From positions 620,001-684,000 of the forward strand of contig NZ_CP093300.1 in NCBI RefSeq assembly GCF_022812285.1: a stretch of 64,000 nt of DNA, in the 5' to 3' direction. How positions within the stretch are numbered: the first letter of the stretch is position 1; the number at the start of each line of letters is the position of its first letter. A model generated the notes under the pieces. It was given only the letters and a program-made list of their open reading frames with translations. It was not told the origin of the DNA and ran no database searches. Shown piece after piece: positions 1 through 9,162 of the stretch. The position numbers and the translations under genes are program-made. The DNA is from Alkalihalobacillus sp. LMS39. Lineage in GTDB: Bacteria > Bacillota > Bacilli > Bacillales > Bacillaceae_F.

Positions 1-1
1 T

Positions 2-355
2 GATTTTTGGTTACTGATTGCGTTTCGACAACTTGAGGTTGCCGAGCTACTCATGCAAATTGTAACATTTGCTATAGGACTGACCCTTATATCAATCGGA
101 GTTGCAACATATTTACAAGCAAGGTTTGCACCAATCCCTGTCGATGGTTTTATGATTGCTTTACAAACGTTATTTGGCTTTAAACTTATGGTTGCAAAAA
201 TGTTAACAGAACTATTAGCTTTACTTTTAGCTTTATTCGTTGCAGGTCCGATTGGATTTGGAACGTTAATTGTCGCATTGTTTATTGGACCATACATTCA
301 GTTTTGGTATCCAAAAATTGAAAAGATTGTGTATCAAGTCAAACCTGCAACATAA
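2..355 (+). CDS. YczE/YyaS-type integral membrane protein, 3' part only
   Basis: The reading frame is open from the window edge, so the gene begins upstream and only its C-terminal half is here. An ATG at 53 exists but codons before it continue in frame. The visible part has about three hydrophobic segments (GLTLISIGVATYL; TELLALLLALFVAGP; GTLIVALFIGPYIQFW). The pattern of a small residue-rich helix, then a PVDGFM..LQ segment, then a GPIGFGTL..FIGP segment matches the second half of the YczE/YyaS/YitT-like family (COG2364), whose substrate is not established. It is followed 42 bp after the stop by repeat element 1. The family call is by pattern recognition, so moderately sure. Confidence 0.6.
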   Translation, partial: DFWLLIAFRQLEVAELLMQIVTFAIGLTLISIGVATYLQARFAPIPVDGFMIALQTLFGFKLMVAKMLTELLALLLALFVAGPIGFGTLIVALFIGPYIQFWYPKIEKIVYQVKPAT

Positions 356-396
356 CACAAACAGACGATTTTTTGTTTGTGTTTTTTTTATTGTTA

Positions 397-574
397 CGGA
401 CATTTGTTCCGTTATTATTGCAAATTGTCCAAATTTCCGTAGCGGTCCGGACATGAGTTCCGTTATTTTACATTTGGTGAGAGAAACGAGGCTCAAATGG
501 AGATAATAGCGGAACATATGTCCGATACGAACGGATTTTTCGGTAAATCATGAATATAGCGGAACAAATGTCCG
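397..574. repeat. Quadruplet palindromic element, locus 1
   Basis: There are four copies of the 15-bp motif CGGACATNNNTTCCG: direct at 397-411 and 448-462, inverted at 510-524 and 560-574. Unit starts are 51, 62 and 50 bp apart. The outer pair carries the same variable triplet (TTG), while the inner pair differs (GAG against ATG). It fills most of the 296-bp gap between two plus-strand genes. Confidence 0.9.
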
Positions 575-651
575 AACAGGATTAGTTTGACCTGCCAGAT
601 CATTCATAATATGATCAAAGAAAATTAAAGTGAAGTAACAAGGAGGTAGTT

Positions 652-1356
652 TTGGATCACATTCAGCGAATTAGGAAAGAAGAAAAACGGTATCATGAGG
701 CTTGTTATGAAAACTACCGATTATTTGAAGAAGGTTCTTGGTTACATAAACCAGTAAAAACGGTAATCGATTCATTTTGTATGTTACCTCTGAATGAAAA
801 AATAAAGGTGTTGGATTTAGGTAGCGGTGTTGGTAGAAATAGTATCCCTATCGCGCAAAACATGGTAGACAGAGAAGGGGATGTTGTTTGTGTAGATATT
901 CTCGAATCGGCTTTAGAAAAGTTAAAACAATATAGTAAACAATACGGTGTTGAAAATAAGATTAAAGCTATTCAATCTGACATTGGCACTTATTCAATGG
1001 GAACAAATGAATATGACTTTATCGTTGCCGTTTCTTGTCTAGAGCATGTAGATTCTGAACAGACATTAGATAATGTCCTTTCACGAATCGAAGCAGCAAC
1101 AAAAGGAAATGGGATCAACTGTCTCATTGTCAATTCAGAATTAGAAGAAATCGATATTCAAACAAACGAGAATTTAAATCCTCTCATTGAAGTAAACCTC
1201 TCTACAACTGAGATGTTGAATAAACTCCAGCAAGCTTATTACGGCTGGAAACTTCTTCAATCCACAATTAAGCCTTTATCTTTTCAAATTAATCGCGATA
1301 ATAAAGCAGTATTATTGAAAACAAATGCAGTGACATATGTTGTGCAAAAACAATGA
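652..1356 (+). CDS. Class I SAM-dependent methyltransferase
   Basis: This is a 234-residue cytosolic methyltransferase. Motif I is clear near residues 52-60 (VLDLGSGVGRNS), followed by an acidic loop (VCVDI) around residue 83 and an AVSCLEHVD segment near 127. This is the usual Rossmann-fold layout of TehB/Methyltransf_11-type enzymes. The start is TTG at 652, chosen because AAGGAGG lies at 640-646, six bases upstream. The substrate cannot be read from the sequence and the neighbours (a YczE-type protein and an amidase on the other strand) give no hint. Confidence 0.8.
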   Translation: MDHIQRIRKEEKRYHEACYENYRLFEEGSWLHKPVKTVIDSFCMLPLNEKIKVLDLGSGVGRNSIPIAQNMVDREGDVVCVDILESALEKLKQYSKQYGVENKIKAIQSDIGTYSMGTNEYDFIVAVSCLEHVDSEQTLDNVLSRIEAATKGNGINCLIVNSELEEIDIQTNENLNPLIEVNLSTTEMLNKLQQAYYGWKLLQSTIKPLSFQINRDNKAVLLKTNAVTYVVQKQ

Positions 1357-1420
1357 GAAAAGATAGATGGGATGAAAAATTTTAATAAACCAAGAGAATG
1401 ACTCTTGGTTTATTGATACT

Positions 1421-2803
1421 TTATTTCTTATCTAGTGGGTTTGTTTCCTCCCAGCTACTTCCTACTTGAAATAAAATTTTTTCAGACAGGTGGTTTCCGA
1501 TGAACTGCATTCCAACAGGGACACCATTACGAGCGATACCCATAGGAACTGCTAGACTAGGTGTACCAGTTAAGTTAGGTGGTGCTGTAAAAGGCATAGA
1601 GCGTTTTGTTATTTCTAGATTTTGTTTTACCATATCTTCAGCAAACGCTGGTGTTATAATCGGAACGGTTGGTCCAAGTAAAAGGTCGACATCGTCAAAT
1701 ACAGATTGAAATGCTTCAGTGAGCGCGCGACGTGCTTGTTGAGCCCTTACATATTGAGGTGTATTTGTGAGTATTCCTGTTTCAAAGAAGATTCGAACAT
1801 CTGGTGCATAGTCCTCGAAGTTTTGTTGGAGTTTTTCATAGTGATATGTCGCCGCTTCTCCAGTTGTAATAACATAACTAGCAAAGCTAGAAAGTGACAA
1901 TTCTTCTATGTCCACTTCTATTATTGTTGCCCCAAGTTGTTGAAGTGTTTGTAAAGCATTATGAAATAAGAGTGAAACATCTTCATCCAGACCGTCTAAA
2001 TAAGCGGTAGGGACACCTATTTTTATTCCGTTTATTCCTTTTTGTAAATATTCCTTGTAATGAGGTACAGGTGCTTTAATGCTAGCAGGGTCTTGAGGAT
2101 CATAGCCAGCCATCACTTGTAACATAAGGGCTAGGTCAGATACGGAACGCGCCATTGGCCCTGCGTGATCTAATGACCAAGCTAACGGAGTAACTCCTTT
2201 TGTACTCACTAAACCATATGTTGGTTTTAAGCCATAGACTCCACACATAGAAGCTGGGACACGAATGGAACCAAATGTATCGGTTCCAGTAGTAAGTGTA
2301 GCCAAACCAGCAGCTAATGCGGCAGCACTTCCACCACTAGACCCACCAGGAGTGTGTTGTAAATTCCACGGGTTTCTCGTATGACCGTAATGGATGTTCG
2401 TATTTGTTAGCCCACCTCCAAACTCATGCATATTTAGTTTTCCAGTCGTAATTCCGCCCGCACATAGCAATTTTTCAACAGCAGTAGCAGTTTGATCTGG
2501 TATATAGTTTTCTTTTATTTTTGATCCAGCTGTCGTCGGAATTCCTTTCGTTTCATAGTTATCTTTAATGCCAAGCGGAATACCGTGTAGTGGACCTTTA
2601 TATAATCCATTTATTATTTCTGTTTCTGCTAAGGCAGCCTGTCGAAGTGCTACTTCTTCTAATGTTGTAATATAAGCATTGACGGAAGAATCCACTTCCT
2701 TTATCCGCTTAAATGTACATTGAATTAGATCAACGGGGGAAATTTGTTTCGTTTTTAGTAACTGAGCAAGTTCTGTCGCAGTGAAAGAGTAAAGTTCAGT
2801 CAA
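1421..2803 (-). CDS. Amidase signature family enzyme (GatA/AtzF-like)
   Basis: This is a 460-residue amidase. The amidase-signature core is present: catalytic Lys in GIKDNYETKG, the Gly/Ser-rich GGSSGGSAAALAAG stretch, and the nucleophile region GTDTFGSIRVPA. The last has Phe where most members have Gly (TDTGGS), a variant that leaves the catalytic serines in place. Such enzymes hydrolyse amides, for example allophanate, indoleacetamide or amino-acid amides; the real substrate is unknown. It overlaps by 8 bp the small upstream gene at 2796-2996, which suggests translational coupling to a partner subunit. It is not GatA itself, since no gatB/gatC pair is nearby. Confidence 0.85.
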   Translation of the reverse strand: MTELYSFTATELAQLLKTKQISPVDLIQCTFKRIKEVDSSVNAYITTLEEVALRQAALAETEIINGLYKGPLHGIPLGIKDNYETKGIPTTAGSKIKENYIPDQTATAVEKLLCAGGITTGKLNMHEFGGGLTNTNIHYGHTRNPWNLQHTPGGSSGGSAAALAAGLATLTTGTDTFGSIRVPASMCGVYGLKPTYGLVSTKGVTPLAWSLDHAGPMARSVSDLALMLQVMAGYDPQDPASIKAPVPHYKEYLQKGINGIKIGVPTAYLDGLDEDVSLLFHNALQTLQQLGATIIEVDIEELSLSSFASYVITTGEAATYHYEKLQQNFEDYAPDVRIFFETGILTNTPQYVRAQQARRALTEAFQSVFDDVDLLLGPTVPIITPAFAEDMVKQNLEITKRSMPFTAPPNLTGTPSLAVPMGIARNGVPVGMQFIGNHLSEKILFQVGSSWEETNPLDKK

Positions 2804-2996
2804 ATTGAATCACCTCAGGGTCTACAACTGTAATCGGTGCTTTTTCATGGAGCATGGGGAAATCATCAAGCGAGGTTTGAGCCTGATTGATCGTTTGTAA
2901 TACATTATGGATATACTTTAGGTCAGATTCGATGACAGGAATACAATGTAGGTGAAGTCCTTGTTTTATCATAGTTGAAGCTTGCATAAAGGACAC
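2796..2996 (-). CDS. Small amidase-partner protein (AtzG/GatC-like, tentative)
   Basis: This 66-residue cytosolic protein is encoded directly upstream of, and overlapping, the amidase. It has an N-terminal helix, the segment LHCIPVIESDLKYIHNVLQTINQ, and a C-terminal FPMLHEKAPITVVDPE tail. This layout resembles AtzG and other short GatC-like subunits, which carry a hydrophobic helix and a proline-rich tail that wraps the amidase. That relation is inferred mainly from context. GGAGG lies only a few bases before the GTG at 2996, so the ATG at 2987 is an alternative start. Confidence 0.6.
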   Translation of the reverse strand: MSFMQASTMIKQGLHLHCIPVIESDLKYIHNVLQTINQAQTSLDDFPMLHEKAPITVVDPEVIQFD

Positions 2997-3215
2997 ATTC
3001 CTCCTTTTTTGTAGGTCATTATCACAGTATGAAAATCAGGATGGAATGTGTCATGGATTATTAGATAAAATCATTTATGGACATTTGTAAAAATACTTGA
3101 AGCATGCTTTGTGGCCGATACTACTTTAGTAAGAGGGATTGAAAATAAATCGTTAAAAGGTTGTAAATAACGTTATAATATAAAGAAAAGAATGCTAGGA
3201 ATGGAGTCGATACAT

Positions 3216-4103
3216 ATGACGAAAAAAATAGTCATAGCAGGTGGTACAGGGTTTATTGGTCAGTATTTTGAGAAACAATGGCGGAATAACGGATATGATG
3301 TGAAAATTATCTCTAGACAACCACAACATATATCATGGGATGATCATACTGCACTTGTTGAGGCAGTCAATGAGGCAGAATTGCTTATTAATCTAGCAGG
3401 TAAGTCAGTTAACTGTAGATATAATGAAAAAAATAAACAGGAAATTATGGGATCACGAGTTAGAACTACGAAACTACTAGGTGAAGTCATTAAGGAATGC
3501 GAACAGCCACCGAAACTTTGGGTTAACTCAAGCACAGCTACAATCTATCGCCATGCAGAAGACAGACCGATGACAGAAGAAAAAGGAGAGATAGGATCTG
3601 GTTTCTCTGTTGATGTTGCAAAAGCATGGGAAGAAGCGTTCTTTTCCTTTGATTTACCAAAGACACGACAAGTTGCGTTACGAATCGCGATTGTTCTTGG
3701 AAAAGATGGCGGGGTTATGACGCCATATCAAAACCTAGTGAAATTTGGTCTTGGAGGAGCACAAGGAAAAGGAAATCAAAGATTTAGCTGGATTCATGTC
3801 GAAGATTTATATCAAATCATTTTGTTCTTACAGGAAAGAGAAGATATAAGGGGAGTAATTAATTGCTCAGCTCCTAACCCTGTAACGAATCGGGAACTAA
3901 TGGAACAGATGTGCACAGTGATGAATAGGTCATTTGGATTACCTGCACCGAAATGGATGCTTGAGTTAGGGGCCGTATTCATTAAAACCGAAACAGAGCT
4001 CGTGTTAAAGAGTCGTTGGGTTCTTCCAGAACGATTGCAACAGGAAGGATATCAATTTAAATTTGATACACTAGAAAAAACACTCCATCATATTGTAAGT
4101 TAA
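3216..4103 (+). CDS. yfhF: TIGR01777-family NAD(P)-dependent epimerase-like protein
   Basis: The protein has 295 residues and an N-terminal dinucleotide-binding motif (IVIAGGTGFIGQYF), then INLAGKSVNCRY and NSSTATIYRHAEDRPMTEE, typical of the extended short-chain dehydrogenase subgroup TIGR01777 (B. subtilis YfhF, human SDR39U1). Its physiological substrate is unknown in the family. The ATG at 3216 was preferred over 3192 because GGAG sits nine bases before it and the protein then begins directly with the beta strand of the Rossmann fold. The stop is followed 8 bp later by repeat element 2. Confidence 0.85.
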   Translation: MTKKIVIAGGTGFIGQYFEKQWRNNGYDVKIISRQPQHISWDDHTALVEAVNEAELLINLAGKSVNCRYNEKNKQEIMGSRVRTTKLLGEVIKECEQPPKLWVNSSTATIYRHAEDRPMTEEKGEIGSGFSVDVAKAWEEAFFSFDLPKTRQVALRIAIVLGKDGGVMTPYQNLVKFGLGGAQGKGNQRFSWIHVEDLYQIILFLQEREDIRGVINCSAPNPVTNRELMEQMCTVMNRSFGLPAPKWMLELGAVFIKTETELVLKSRWVLPERLQQEGYQFKFDTLEKTLHHIVS

Positions 4104-4111
4104 CATGTTAC

Positions 4112-4290
4112 CGGACATGAGAACCGTTATTTCATTAAAAAAAGCTAATTCTCAAGATGTTAAGGACATCTATTCCGTTATTTTAACGGATAATAGAAAT
4201 TTTCTTTGAATTTTAGTGAAATAGCGGAACGAATGTCCGATAGCAACCGAAATAAGTGAAAAAACACATAAATAGCGGAAAAGATGTCCG
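4112..4290. repeat. Quadruplet palindromic element, locus 2
   Basis: Units lie at 4112-4126, 4163-4177 (first base A instead of C), 4225-4239 and 4276-4290, the last two inverted. Starts are 51, 62 and 51 bp apart. It lies between two convergent genes. The first unit is partly degenerate (GAGAACCG end). Confidence 0.88.
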
Positions 4291-4306
4291 TTAGAACTGC
4301 AGACGT

Positions 4307-4888
4307 TTATTCTGAAATCTCGTCCAATGTTTTTTCAAAGCTAGGAGCGAAATGGTGAAGAAAATAGTCTACTTCAGGCATGTTCAGTTGATTAATCTTT
4401 TCTTCAATTTGTTTTTTGGCTACGACAAATTCGCGATTTCCTGCTGATAGTTCAATTGTACATTTTAAATAAGCATCAATTAAATCAGCCGCTTTAATAT
4501 ATTTTGACAACTCTTGATTAGAAGGATTGCAAATAGCTTCTTCATAAACATGCTTTAACTCATTAGGTGCTTGCTTCACTAACTTTTCTGCGGCAAGCTT
4601 TTCGATATCACGGAAATTATTTAAGATATCCCTGTTATGATGTTTTACCGGTGTGGGGATATCGCCTGTAAACACCTCTGTTACATCGTGAAAAAGGGAT
4701 AACGTTACAGCCTTCTCCGTGTTGACTTGTTTCCCATAAATTTCAGTAGCAATTGAACATAAGCAATGAGTTAAAAGCGAAACGTGATAGGAATGTTCCG
4801 CAACATTTTCTGTCATTACATTTCTCATTAAACTCCAACGTTCAATGTACCGAAGGCGGTATAAATTTGCTAATAGATGACTCTCCAA
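4307..4888 (-). CDS. YfbR-type HD-domain 5'-deoxynucleotidase
   Basis: This is a 193-residue HD-superfamily phosphohydrolase. Metal-binding residues are visible: His in NVAEHSYHVSLL, the HD pair in LSLFHDVTEVF, and the distal Asp in KAADLIDAYLK. The spacing and the TGDIPTPVK segment match YfbR, which dephosphorylates deoxynucleoside 5'-monophosphates. The start is TTG at 4888. The 5' end faces the divergent alpha/beta hydrolase gene, leaving about 100 bp between starts. Confidence 0.85.
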   Translation of the reverse strand: MESHLLANLYRLRYIERWSLMRNVMTENVAEHSYHVSLLTHCLCSIATEIYGKQVNTEKAVTLSLFHDVTEVFTGDIPTPVKHHNRDILNNFRDIEKLAAEKLVKQAPNELKHVYEEAICNPSNQELSKYIKAADLIDAYLKCTIELSAGNREFVVAKKQIEEKINQLNMPEVDYFLHHFAPSFEKTLDEISE

Positions 4889-4986
4889 TTATTCCACTTC
4901 CCTTGCAATTTCTCCTTGCTCATCGTACAGCAGACAGAGTGAACAAGCAAGCGATTGGACAAAGATTATATGGAAAGGATGACAAA

Positions 4987-5769
4987 ATGAAACTTTATTA
5001 TAAAGAATACGGCTCAAATACTGACCCACTTCTTGTATTCCTTCATGGTGGTGGGGTTAGTGGATGGATGTGGGATAAACAAGTTTCCTACTTTTCTTCA
5101 CGGTACCATTGCCTCGTTCCTGATTTACCTGAACAAGGAAAAAGTGAGAAGACAGCTTTGTTTACAATACAAGACAGTGCAAAACAAGTTCTTACATTAA
5201 TAAATGAAAAAAGAAACGGAAGGCCAGTTATAGTTGTTGGATTTTCTCTCGGAGCTCAAGTCCTAATTTCGATGCTTAGTATAAAACAAAATAACATCGA
5301 CCACGCGATAATTAACAGTGCGTTAGTTCGCCCGATTCCCTTTGCAAAAATTATGCTAAGGTCAATGATGTTTACCTTTCCGTTAGTAAAGCTAAAATCA
5401 TTTGCCAAACTTCAAGCGAAATCAATGTATATTCACCAAGATTTGTTTGATGTTTATTTTCAAGAAAGTAAACGAGTGAAAAAAGAGACGTTCATAAGGA
5501 TAATGGAAGAAAACATGGCATTTACGATTCCTGCTACGTTTTCTGAGGCTCAAGCAAATATCCTTGTTACTGTTGGAGAAAAAGAACGGTCCATTATGAA
5601 AAAATCTCTTCAAGACCTTATCAAGAGCCATCCTTCTATTACAGGATTAGTGATTCCTAATATAGGTCATGGTGTCTCCTTAGCAAACCCGATGTTATTT
5701 AATGAGATTGTTAAGAGCTGGATAGAACAACAAGCATTACCTCAACATGTAATTCAGATCGAGTCCTAA
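4987..5769 (+). CDS. Alpha/beta hydrolase fold protein
   Basis: This is a 260-residue hydrolase with oxyanion motif FLHGGGVSGWMW (near residues 19-30), nucleophile elbow VVGFSLGAQ (Ser near 94) and a C-terminal PNIGHGVS holding the catalytic His. The ATG at 4987 was chosen because AAAGG lies just upstream and an earlier start would run back through the oppositely oriented nucleotidase gene. The substrate is unknown. Its stop codon overlaps by 4 bp the end of the convergent exchanger gene. Confidence 0.85.
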   Translation: MKLYYKEYGSNTDPLLVFLHGGGVSGWMWDKQVSYFSSRYHCLVPDLPEQGKSEKTALFTIQDSAKQVLTLINEKRNGRPVIVVGFSLGAQVLISMLSIKQNNIDHAIINSALVRPIPFAKIMLRSMMFTFPLVKLKSFAKLQAKSMYIHQDLFDVYFQESKRVKKETFIRIMEENMAFTIPATFSEAQANILVTVGEKERSIMKKSLQDLIKSHPSITGLVIPNIGHGVSLANPMLFNEIVKSWIEQQALPQHVIQIES

Positions 5770-6725
5770 TTACGGATGATAATATAAACCATATAAATGA
5801 CGTAAAAGCTTGCTAAAATAACGCCTTCAATTTTCCCGACTTTATAATTGGTCCTAGAAAATACCAATAAAAGCAGAGTGAAAACAATCATGATATAAAC
5901 ATCCACAAATATTTTATCCTCAACCCATAGCGGGGAAATGACAGAAGCAGAACCAAGGACAAATAAAATATTAAAAATATTACTACCAACGATATTGCCT
6001 AATGCGATATCACTTTCTTTTTTTAATGCTGCGGTTATCGATGTGATGAGTTCTGGCAATGAGGTACCGACAGCAACGATCGTTAACCCGACTAACGTTT
6101 CGCTCATGCCAAATGACAACGCAATTGAAGTTGCATGATGGACAACAAGATCACCACCGATAATAATGGCAGCTAATCCTATGATTGTGAAGAAAATGAG
6201 TTTCCCCCAAGACAACAACGATTGTTTCGGTGAAGCTGTATCTTCTTTCACGCGATTTTGTCTAGCTACTTCAAATAAATAATATAAAAAAACAGCAAAA
6301 AACAATAAGAGAATGATGCCATCACTGCGAGTTAAAACATTATCGGATAGAAATTGTAGCATTCTATCACTAAGTAAAATGAGTAGAGCGATACTTGCTA
6401 ATAATGTAAAAGGAATTTCTTTACGAATGGTATTACTTTCTACCCTTAATGGATAAAGAAAAGCGGCCACCCCCACAACAAGGGTCATGTTAAAAATATT
6501 ACTGCCGACTACATTTCCAACTGCAACTCCAGCATTTTGATCCATAGCTGCGACTATACTTACGGTTGCTTCTGGGGAACTTGTTCCAAAGGCGACAATC
6601 GTTAACCCAATTAACATCGGAGAGACCTTTAACACAGCAGCAATGCTTGATGCACCTTGAACAAAATATTCTGCTCCTTTAATAAGAAGAGCAAAGCCCA
6701 GTAATAACAATAAATAAGACAACAC
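5766..6725 (-). CDS. Calcium/sodium antiporter (YrbG/NCX family)
   Basis: This 319-residue integral membrane protein has the two inverted alpha repeats of the CaCA superfamily: GTSSPEATVSIVAA...GNVVGSNIFN in the N-terminal half and GTSLPELITSITAA...GNIVGSNIFN in the C-terminal half. The acidic residues in GTSxPE are the ion ligands. About ten membrane segments are expected. The start is GTG at 6725 behind AAGGAGGG. It probably exports Ca2+ in exchange for Na+ or H+. Confidence 0.92.
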   Translation of the reverse strand: MLSYLLLLLGFALLIKGAEYFVQGASSIAAVLKVSPMLIGLTIVAFGTSSPEATVSIVAAMDQNAGVAVGNVVGSNIFNMTLVVGVAAFLYPLRVESNTIRKEIPFTLLASIALLILLSDRMLQFLSDNVLTRSDGIILLLFFAVFLYYLFEVARQNRVKEDTASPKQSLLSWGKLIFFTIIGLAAIIIGGDLVVHHATSIALSFGMSETLVGLTIVAVGTSLPELITSITAALKKESDIALGNIVGSNIFNILFVLGSASVISPLWVEDKIFVDVYIMIVFTLLLLVFSRTNYKVGKIEGVILASFYVIYMVYIIIRN

Positions 6726-6774
6726 TTTATCCCTCCTTAAGTGAAAATCTGTTTGTTATTATACCCTTGATTCC

Positions 6775-6930
6775 TTGAAAGAAAAGACGCTTCGCGTTTT
6801 TCTTAAAAGATAAGTAAGTATAATGCAGCGAAGCTTTGAAAGCTTATTCAAGAAGAGCGAAGGCTCCGCACCTGCGCGTTTCACCCCAAGAAGAGCACTT
6901 GTGGTTCACTTTCAAAAGCGGGCAGGGCTC
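6775..6930. repeat. Dispersed repeat A, copy 1, with short hairpin repeats
   Basis: The block begins with a small hairpin (AAGAAAAGACGC - TTC - GCGTTTTTCTT, about 6779-6805). It continues with a segment (about 6805-6930) that recurs at 62134-62265: shared stretches include GAAGCTTTGAAAGC, CAAGAAGAGCGAAGGCT, GCACCTGCGCGTTTCACCC and CTTGTGGTTCACT. A second short hairpin of the same family is at about 6948-6975. The block lies between divergent genes (the exchanger and a sigma factor). No coding potential is evident. Confidence 0.75.
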
Positions 6931-7044
6931 CGCACTTCGCATGAAACGAAAAGGCGCTCCGCGTTTTTCTTATGAAAAAAACATAAAAGTGCATCTTTTC
7001 TGTGAATGAATTCGTTTTACTAATAAGAGAAAGGAGAGGTGAGA

Positions 7045-7578
7045 GTGAATCATGAAGAATCAAGGTTGTTGTTAAAGACTTGGTATGAAGCATATTGTGA
7101 TGATCTTTTTCAGTATATATATTTTATGATTTCTGATTATAACGAAGCGAAAGATTTGACACAAGAAACTTTTATTAAAGCTTTTGAAAATATGAACCGC
7201 TTTGATGGTCAAAATCCAAAAGCTTGGTTATTTCGAATTGCAAGAAATATGACGATTGATTTGATCCGTCGAAACAAAAAATTAACATTTTTTCAGCATT
7301 CCATTCCTAGTAGAGCCAAAAGAGCGGAATCCCCTGAAGAGCAATTTATGCTTACTGAATCTGAACAAGAAATATTACAAGTTTTTCAAAGTTTAAAAAG
7401 AAATTATAGGGATGTCATTGTGTTAAGAAAAATAAAAGAATTTTCAACGAAAGAAACAGCAACAATTCTTGGTTGGAGTGAAAGCAAGGTGAAATCGAAT
7501 TTAATCAGAGGATTGAAAGCTTTTAAAACAACATGGGAAAAGGAGGGCTATTCGAATGGAGTCGTTTCAGAAATTTGA
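7045..7578 (+). CDS. ECF-family RNA polymerase sigma factor (SigX-like)
   Basis: The protein has about 177 residues, with sigma-70 region 2 (DLFQYIYFMISDYNEAKDLTQETFIKAF, then WLFRIARNMTIDLIRR) and region 4 (LKRNYRDVIVLRKIKEFSTKETA.ILGWSESKVKSNLIRG). The SESKVK tail of region 4 resembles B. subtilis SigX. The GTG at 7045 was selected because AAGGAG at 7031-7036 is eight bases upstream; the GTG at 7039 is too close. It overlaps the next gene by 23 bp, the usual arrangement for a sigma factor and its anti-sigma factor. Target promoters cannot be read here. Confidence 0.88.
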   Translation: MNHEESRLLLKTWYEAYCDDLFQYIYFMISDYNEAKDLTQETFIKAFENMNRFDGQNPKAWLFRIARNMTIDLIRRNKKLTFFQHSIPSRAKRAESPEEQFMLTESEQEILQVFQSLKRNYRDVIVLRKIKEFSTKETATILGWSESKVKSNLIRGLKAFKTTWEKEGYSNGVVSEI

Positions 7579-8101
7579 ACAACAATTCCAATCCATCCAA
7601 AAGAAAGTTTCGTTAACTAGGAAAGAAAAGCAAGATATATTCACTGAAATTAATGAAAGTATTCAATCTAACCCCATTCCACATAAATTTCCATACGTAG
7701 CAGCTATCCTTAGTGTAGTCTGTATTTTTATTATTTTAGTGGCGCCGATAATATTACAAGACATCTCCTTATTCTCATCTGAACGACCAGCGGGTTCAAT
7801 TGAACAAAATCCCATTGATTTAAAAACATCAATCGTTCCTTTAATTTTGCTTCTGCTGTTGAGTGTTCCAGGGTTTATTTGTTTGTATTATGCTTTTAAA
7901 CCGCGTGAACAGGACGATGACCGTTTTATTGAATTGTTCGGATTTGAAACATTGGTGACAATATTGTTTGCCTTTTTATTATGGATTTGTAAATGGTTAT
8001 TTCCAAATCATCTTTATATAACGATCTTTCGAGTAATCATGTTTTTCATTGGAAGCACTATTTTTTATTTATTATTTGTGTTTTGGACCCAATCTTTGTA
8101 A
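7556..8101 (+). CDS. Probable membrane anti-sigma factor
   Basis: This 181-residue protein has a charged cytosolic N-terminus of about 45 residues (FEQQFQSIQKKVSLTRKEKQDIF) and four predicted membrane segments (FPYVAAILSVVCIFIILVAP, IVPLILLLLLSVPGFICLYY, LVTILFAFLLWICKWLF, IFRVIMFFIGSTIFYLLFVF). I do not recognise a named domain and see no zinc-binding HxxxCxxC motif. The anti-sigma role is inferred from the 23-bp overlap with the sigma factor gene and from the topology. Confidence 0.6.
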   Translation: MESFQKFEQQFQSIQKKVSLTRKEKQDIFTEINESIQSNPIPHKFPYVAAILSVVCIFIILVAPIILQDISLFSSERPAGSIEQNPIDLKTSIVPLILLLLLSVPGFICLYYAFKPREQDDDRFIELFGFETLVTILFAFLLWICKWLFPNHLYITIFRVIMFFIGSTIFYLLFVFWTQSL

Positions 8102-8149
8102 AGAATATGTTACCCTGTGGATACAAATTTATAAAGGGAGATAAAATAA

Positions 8150-9112
8150 ATGAGTAATCTGAGACAGGTGAATTCTGTTTTTTTACTAGGAGCGTTGTTT
8201 TTACTAGGCTCTGCTATTTTTAGTGCCGGTACACAAGTATATTACGCAAACAAAGTCCAAGGGTTAGACCCTTTTGTCTTTTTATTTATTAGTTTTTCCA
8301 TTACGATTATCGTGTTTAGTGGATTTAATCACTTTTCCAAAAGTAGTAGAACGTTTCAAATAAAAGAAGGAAAAAAGGATCTTCTTTATTTAAATGTTAG
8401 TACAGCTGTAGCCATTATTACTTTTTACTATGCGCTTAAATATGTAGAGCCTGCCATTGTCAGTGCGATAGAAATTGGAGTTGGGCCGTTATTTGCTCTA
8501 CTTCTTGGAAAGGTATTATTTTCACAAAAAGCTCCTCCTGCTAAATGGGGGATTGGGCTTGGAATTTTAATTGGTAGCTGTTTTTTGTTTTGGACATCAC
8601 TGACAGGTCGTTCGGGAGTTGAACTAGGCTCTTCTTTTCACATGGTAGTAGGTTTATTTGCCTCATTGATTTGTGGATTTGCTGCTGTGTATGCAGCTAT
8701 ATACTCGAAAAAATTAAGTGAGCGAGGCTGGAATTCAACGACAATATTAGCTCATCGTTTTTACATCATAGTTCCAATTACAATGCTAATTGCCTTCGGA
8801 AATGGTTCTATGAAGCTTTTTATTTTTAATGACTTGGTTTGGATCGTTGTTGTGACTTTGTTTGGTGTCATTCTTCCTCTATATTTATTACAACTTGGCA
8901 TTCGTGTTTGTGAGCCGTTTTTTGTCATGATTAGCATTGCCTTTATTCCTGTATTTACATTTTTCTTTCAAATATTTGATACAAGGGTGCAGTGGTCAAC
9001 AGGTACATTAATCGGGATTTTAGTATTACTCACCTTTGCAATAGTAAGTGTTTTTGTTGAGCATCATTCAAGCGGGAACACAAAAGAACGCAAGCAACGA
9101 GGAGTAGGATAA
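8150..9112 (+). CDS. EamA/DMT-family transporter
   Basis: This 320-residue protein has about ten hydrophobic segments forming two EamA repeats. The first ends in a YYALKYVEPAIVSAIEIGVGPLFALLLGKVLF segment typical of drug/metabolite transporters. The second runs from HMVVGLFASLICGFAAVYAAIYSKK to the C-terminus. The C-terminal tail is charged (KERKQRG). The ATG at 8150 follows AAGGGAGAT. The substrate is unknown. It stands just ahead of the NAD salvage cluster but has its own leader region, so I do not assign it to that pathway. Confidence 0.85.
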   Translation: MSNLRQVNSVFLLGALFLLGSAIFSAGTQVYYANKVQGLDPFVFLFISFSITIIVFSGFNHFSKSSRTFQIKEGKKDLLYLNVSTAVAIITFYYALKYVEPAIVSAIEIGVGPLFALLLGKVLFSQKAPPAKWGIGLGILIGSCFLFWTSLTGRSGVELGSSFHMVVGLFASLICGFAAVYAAIYSKKLSERGWNSTTILAHRFYIIVPITMLIAFGNGSMKLFIFNDLVWIVVVTLFGVILPLYLLQLGIRVCEPFFVMISIAFIPVFTFFFQIFDTRVQWSTGTLIGILVLLTFAIVSVFVEHHSSGNTKERKQRGVG

Positions 9113-9162
9113 TATATTTTATCTTGCATTTATAAAAAAAAGAAAATATAATAAAATTAACA

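Noticed and set aside
270-517. Open frames on both strands across 266-517
   Set aside because: They span the end of the YczE-type gene and repeat element 1; the repeat motif produces recurring peptides such as ITEQMSD at many loci, which is a signature of the repeat and not of genes.
397-574. Short repeats with 36-bp spacers that could look like a CRISPR array
   Set aside because: Only four units per locus, two inverted relative to the other two, a 15-bp repeat too short for CRISPR, the same layout at twelve loci and no cas genes.
4753-4986. Longer start of the alpha/beta hydrolase gene
   Set aside because: It would run through the oppositely oriented YfbR-type gene and add a non-homologous stretch; the ATG at 4987 has a ribosome binding site.
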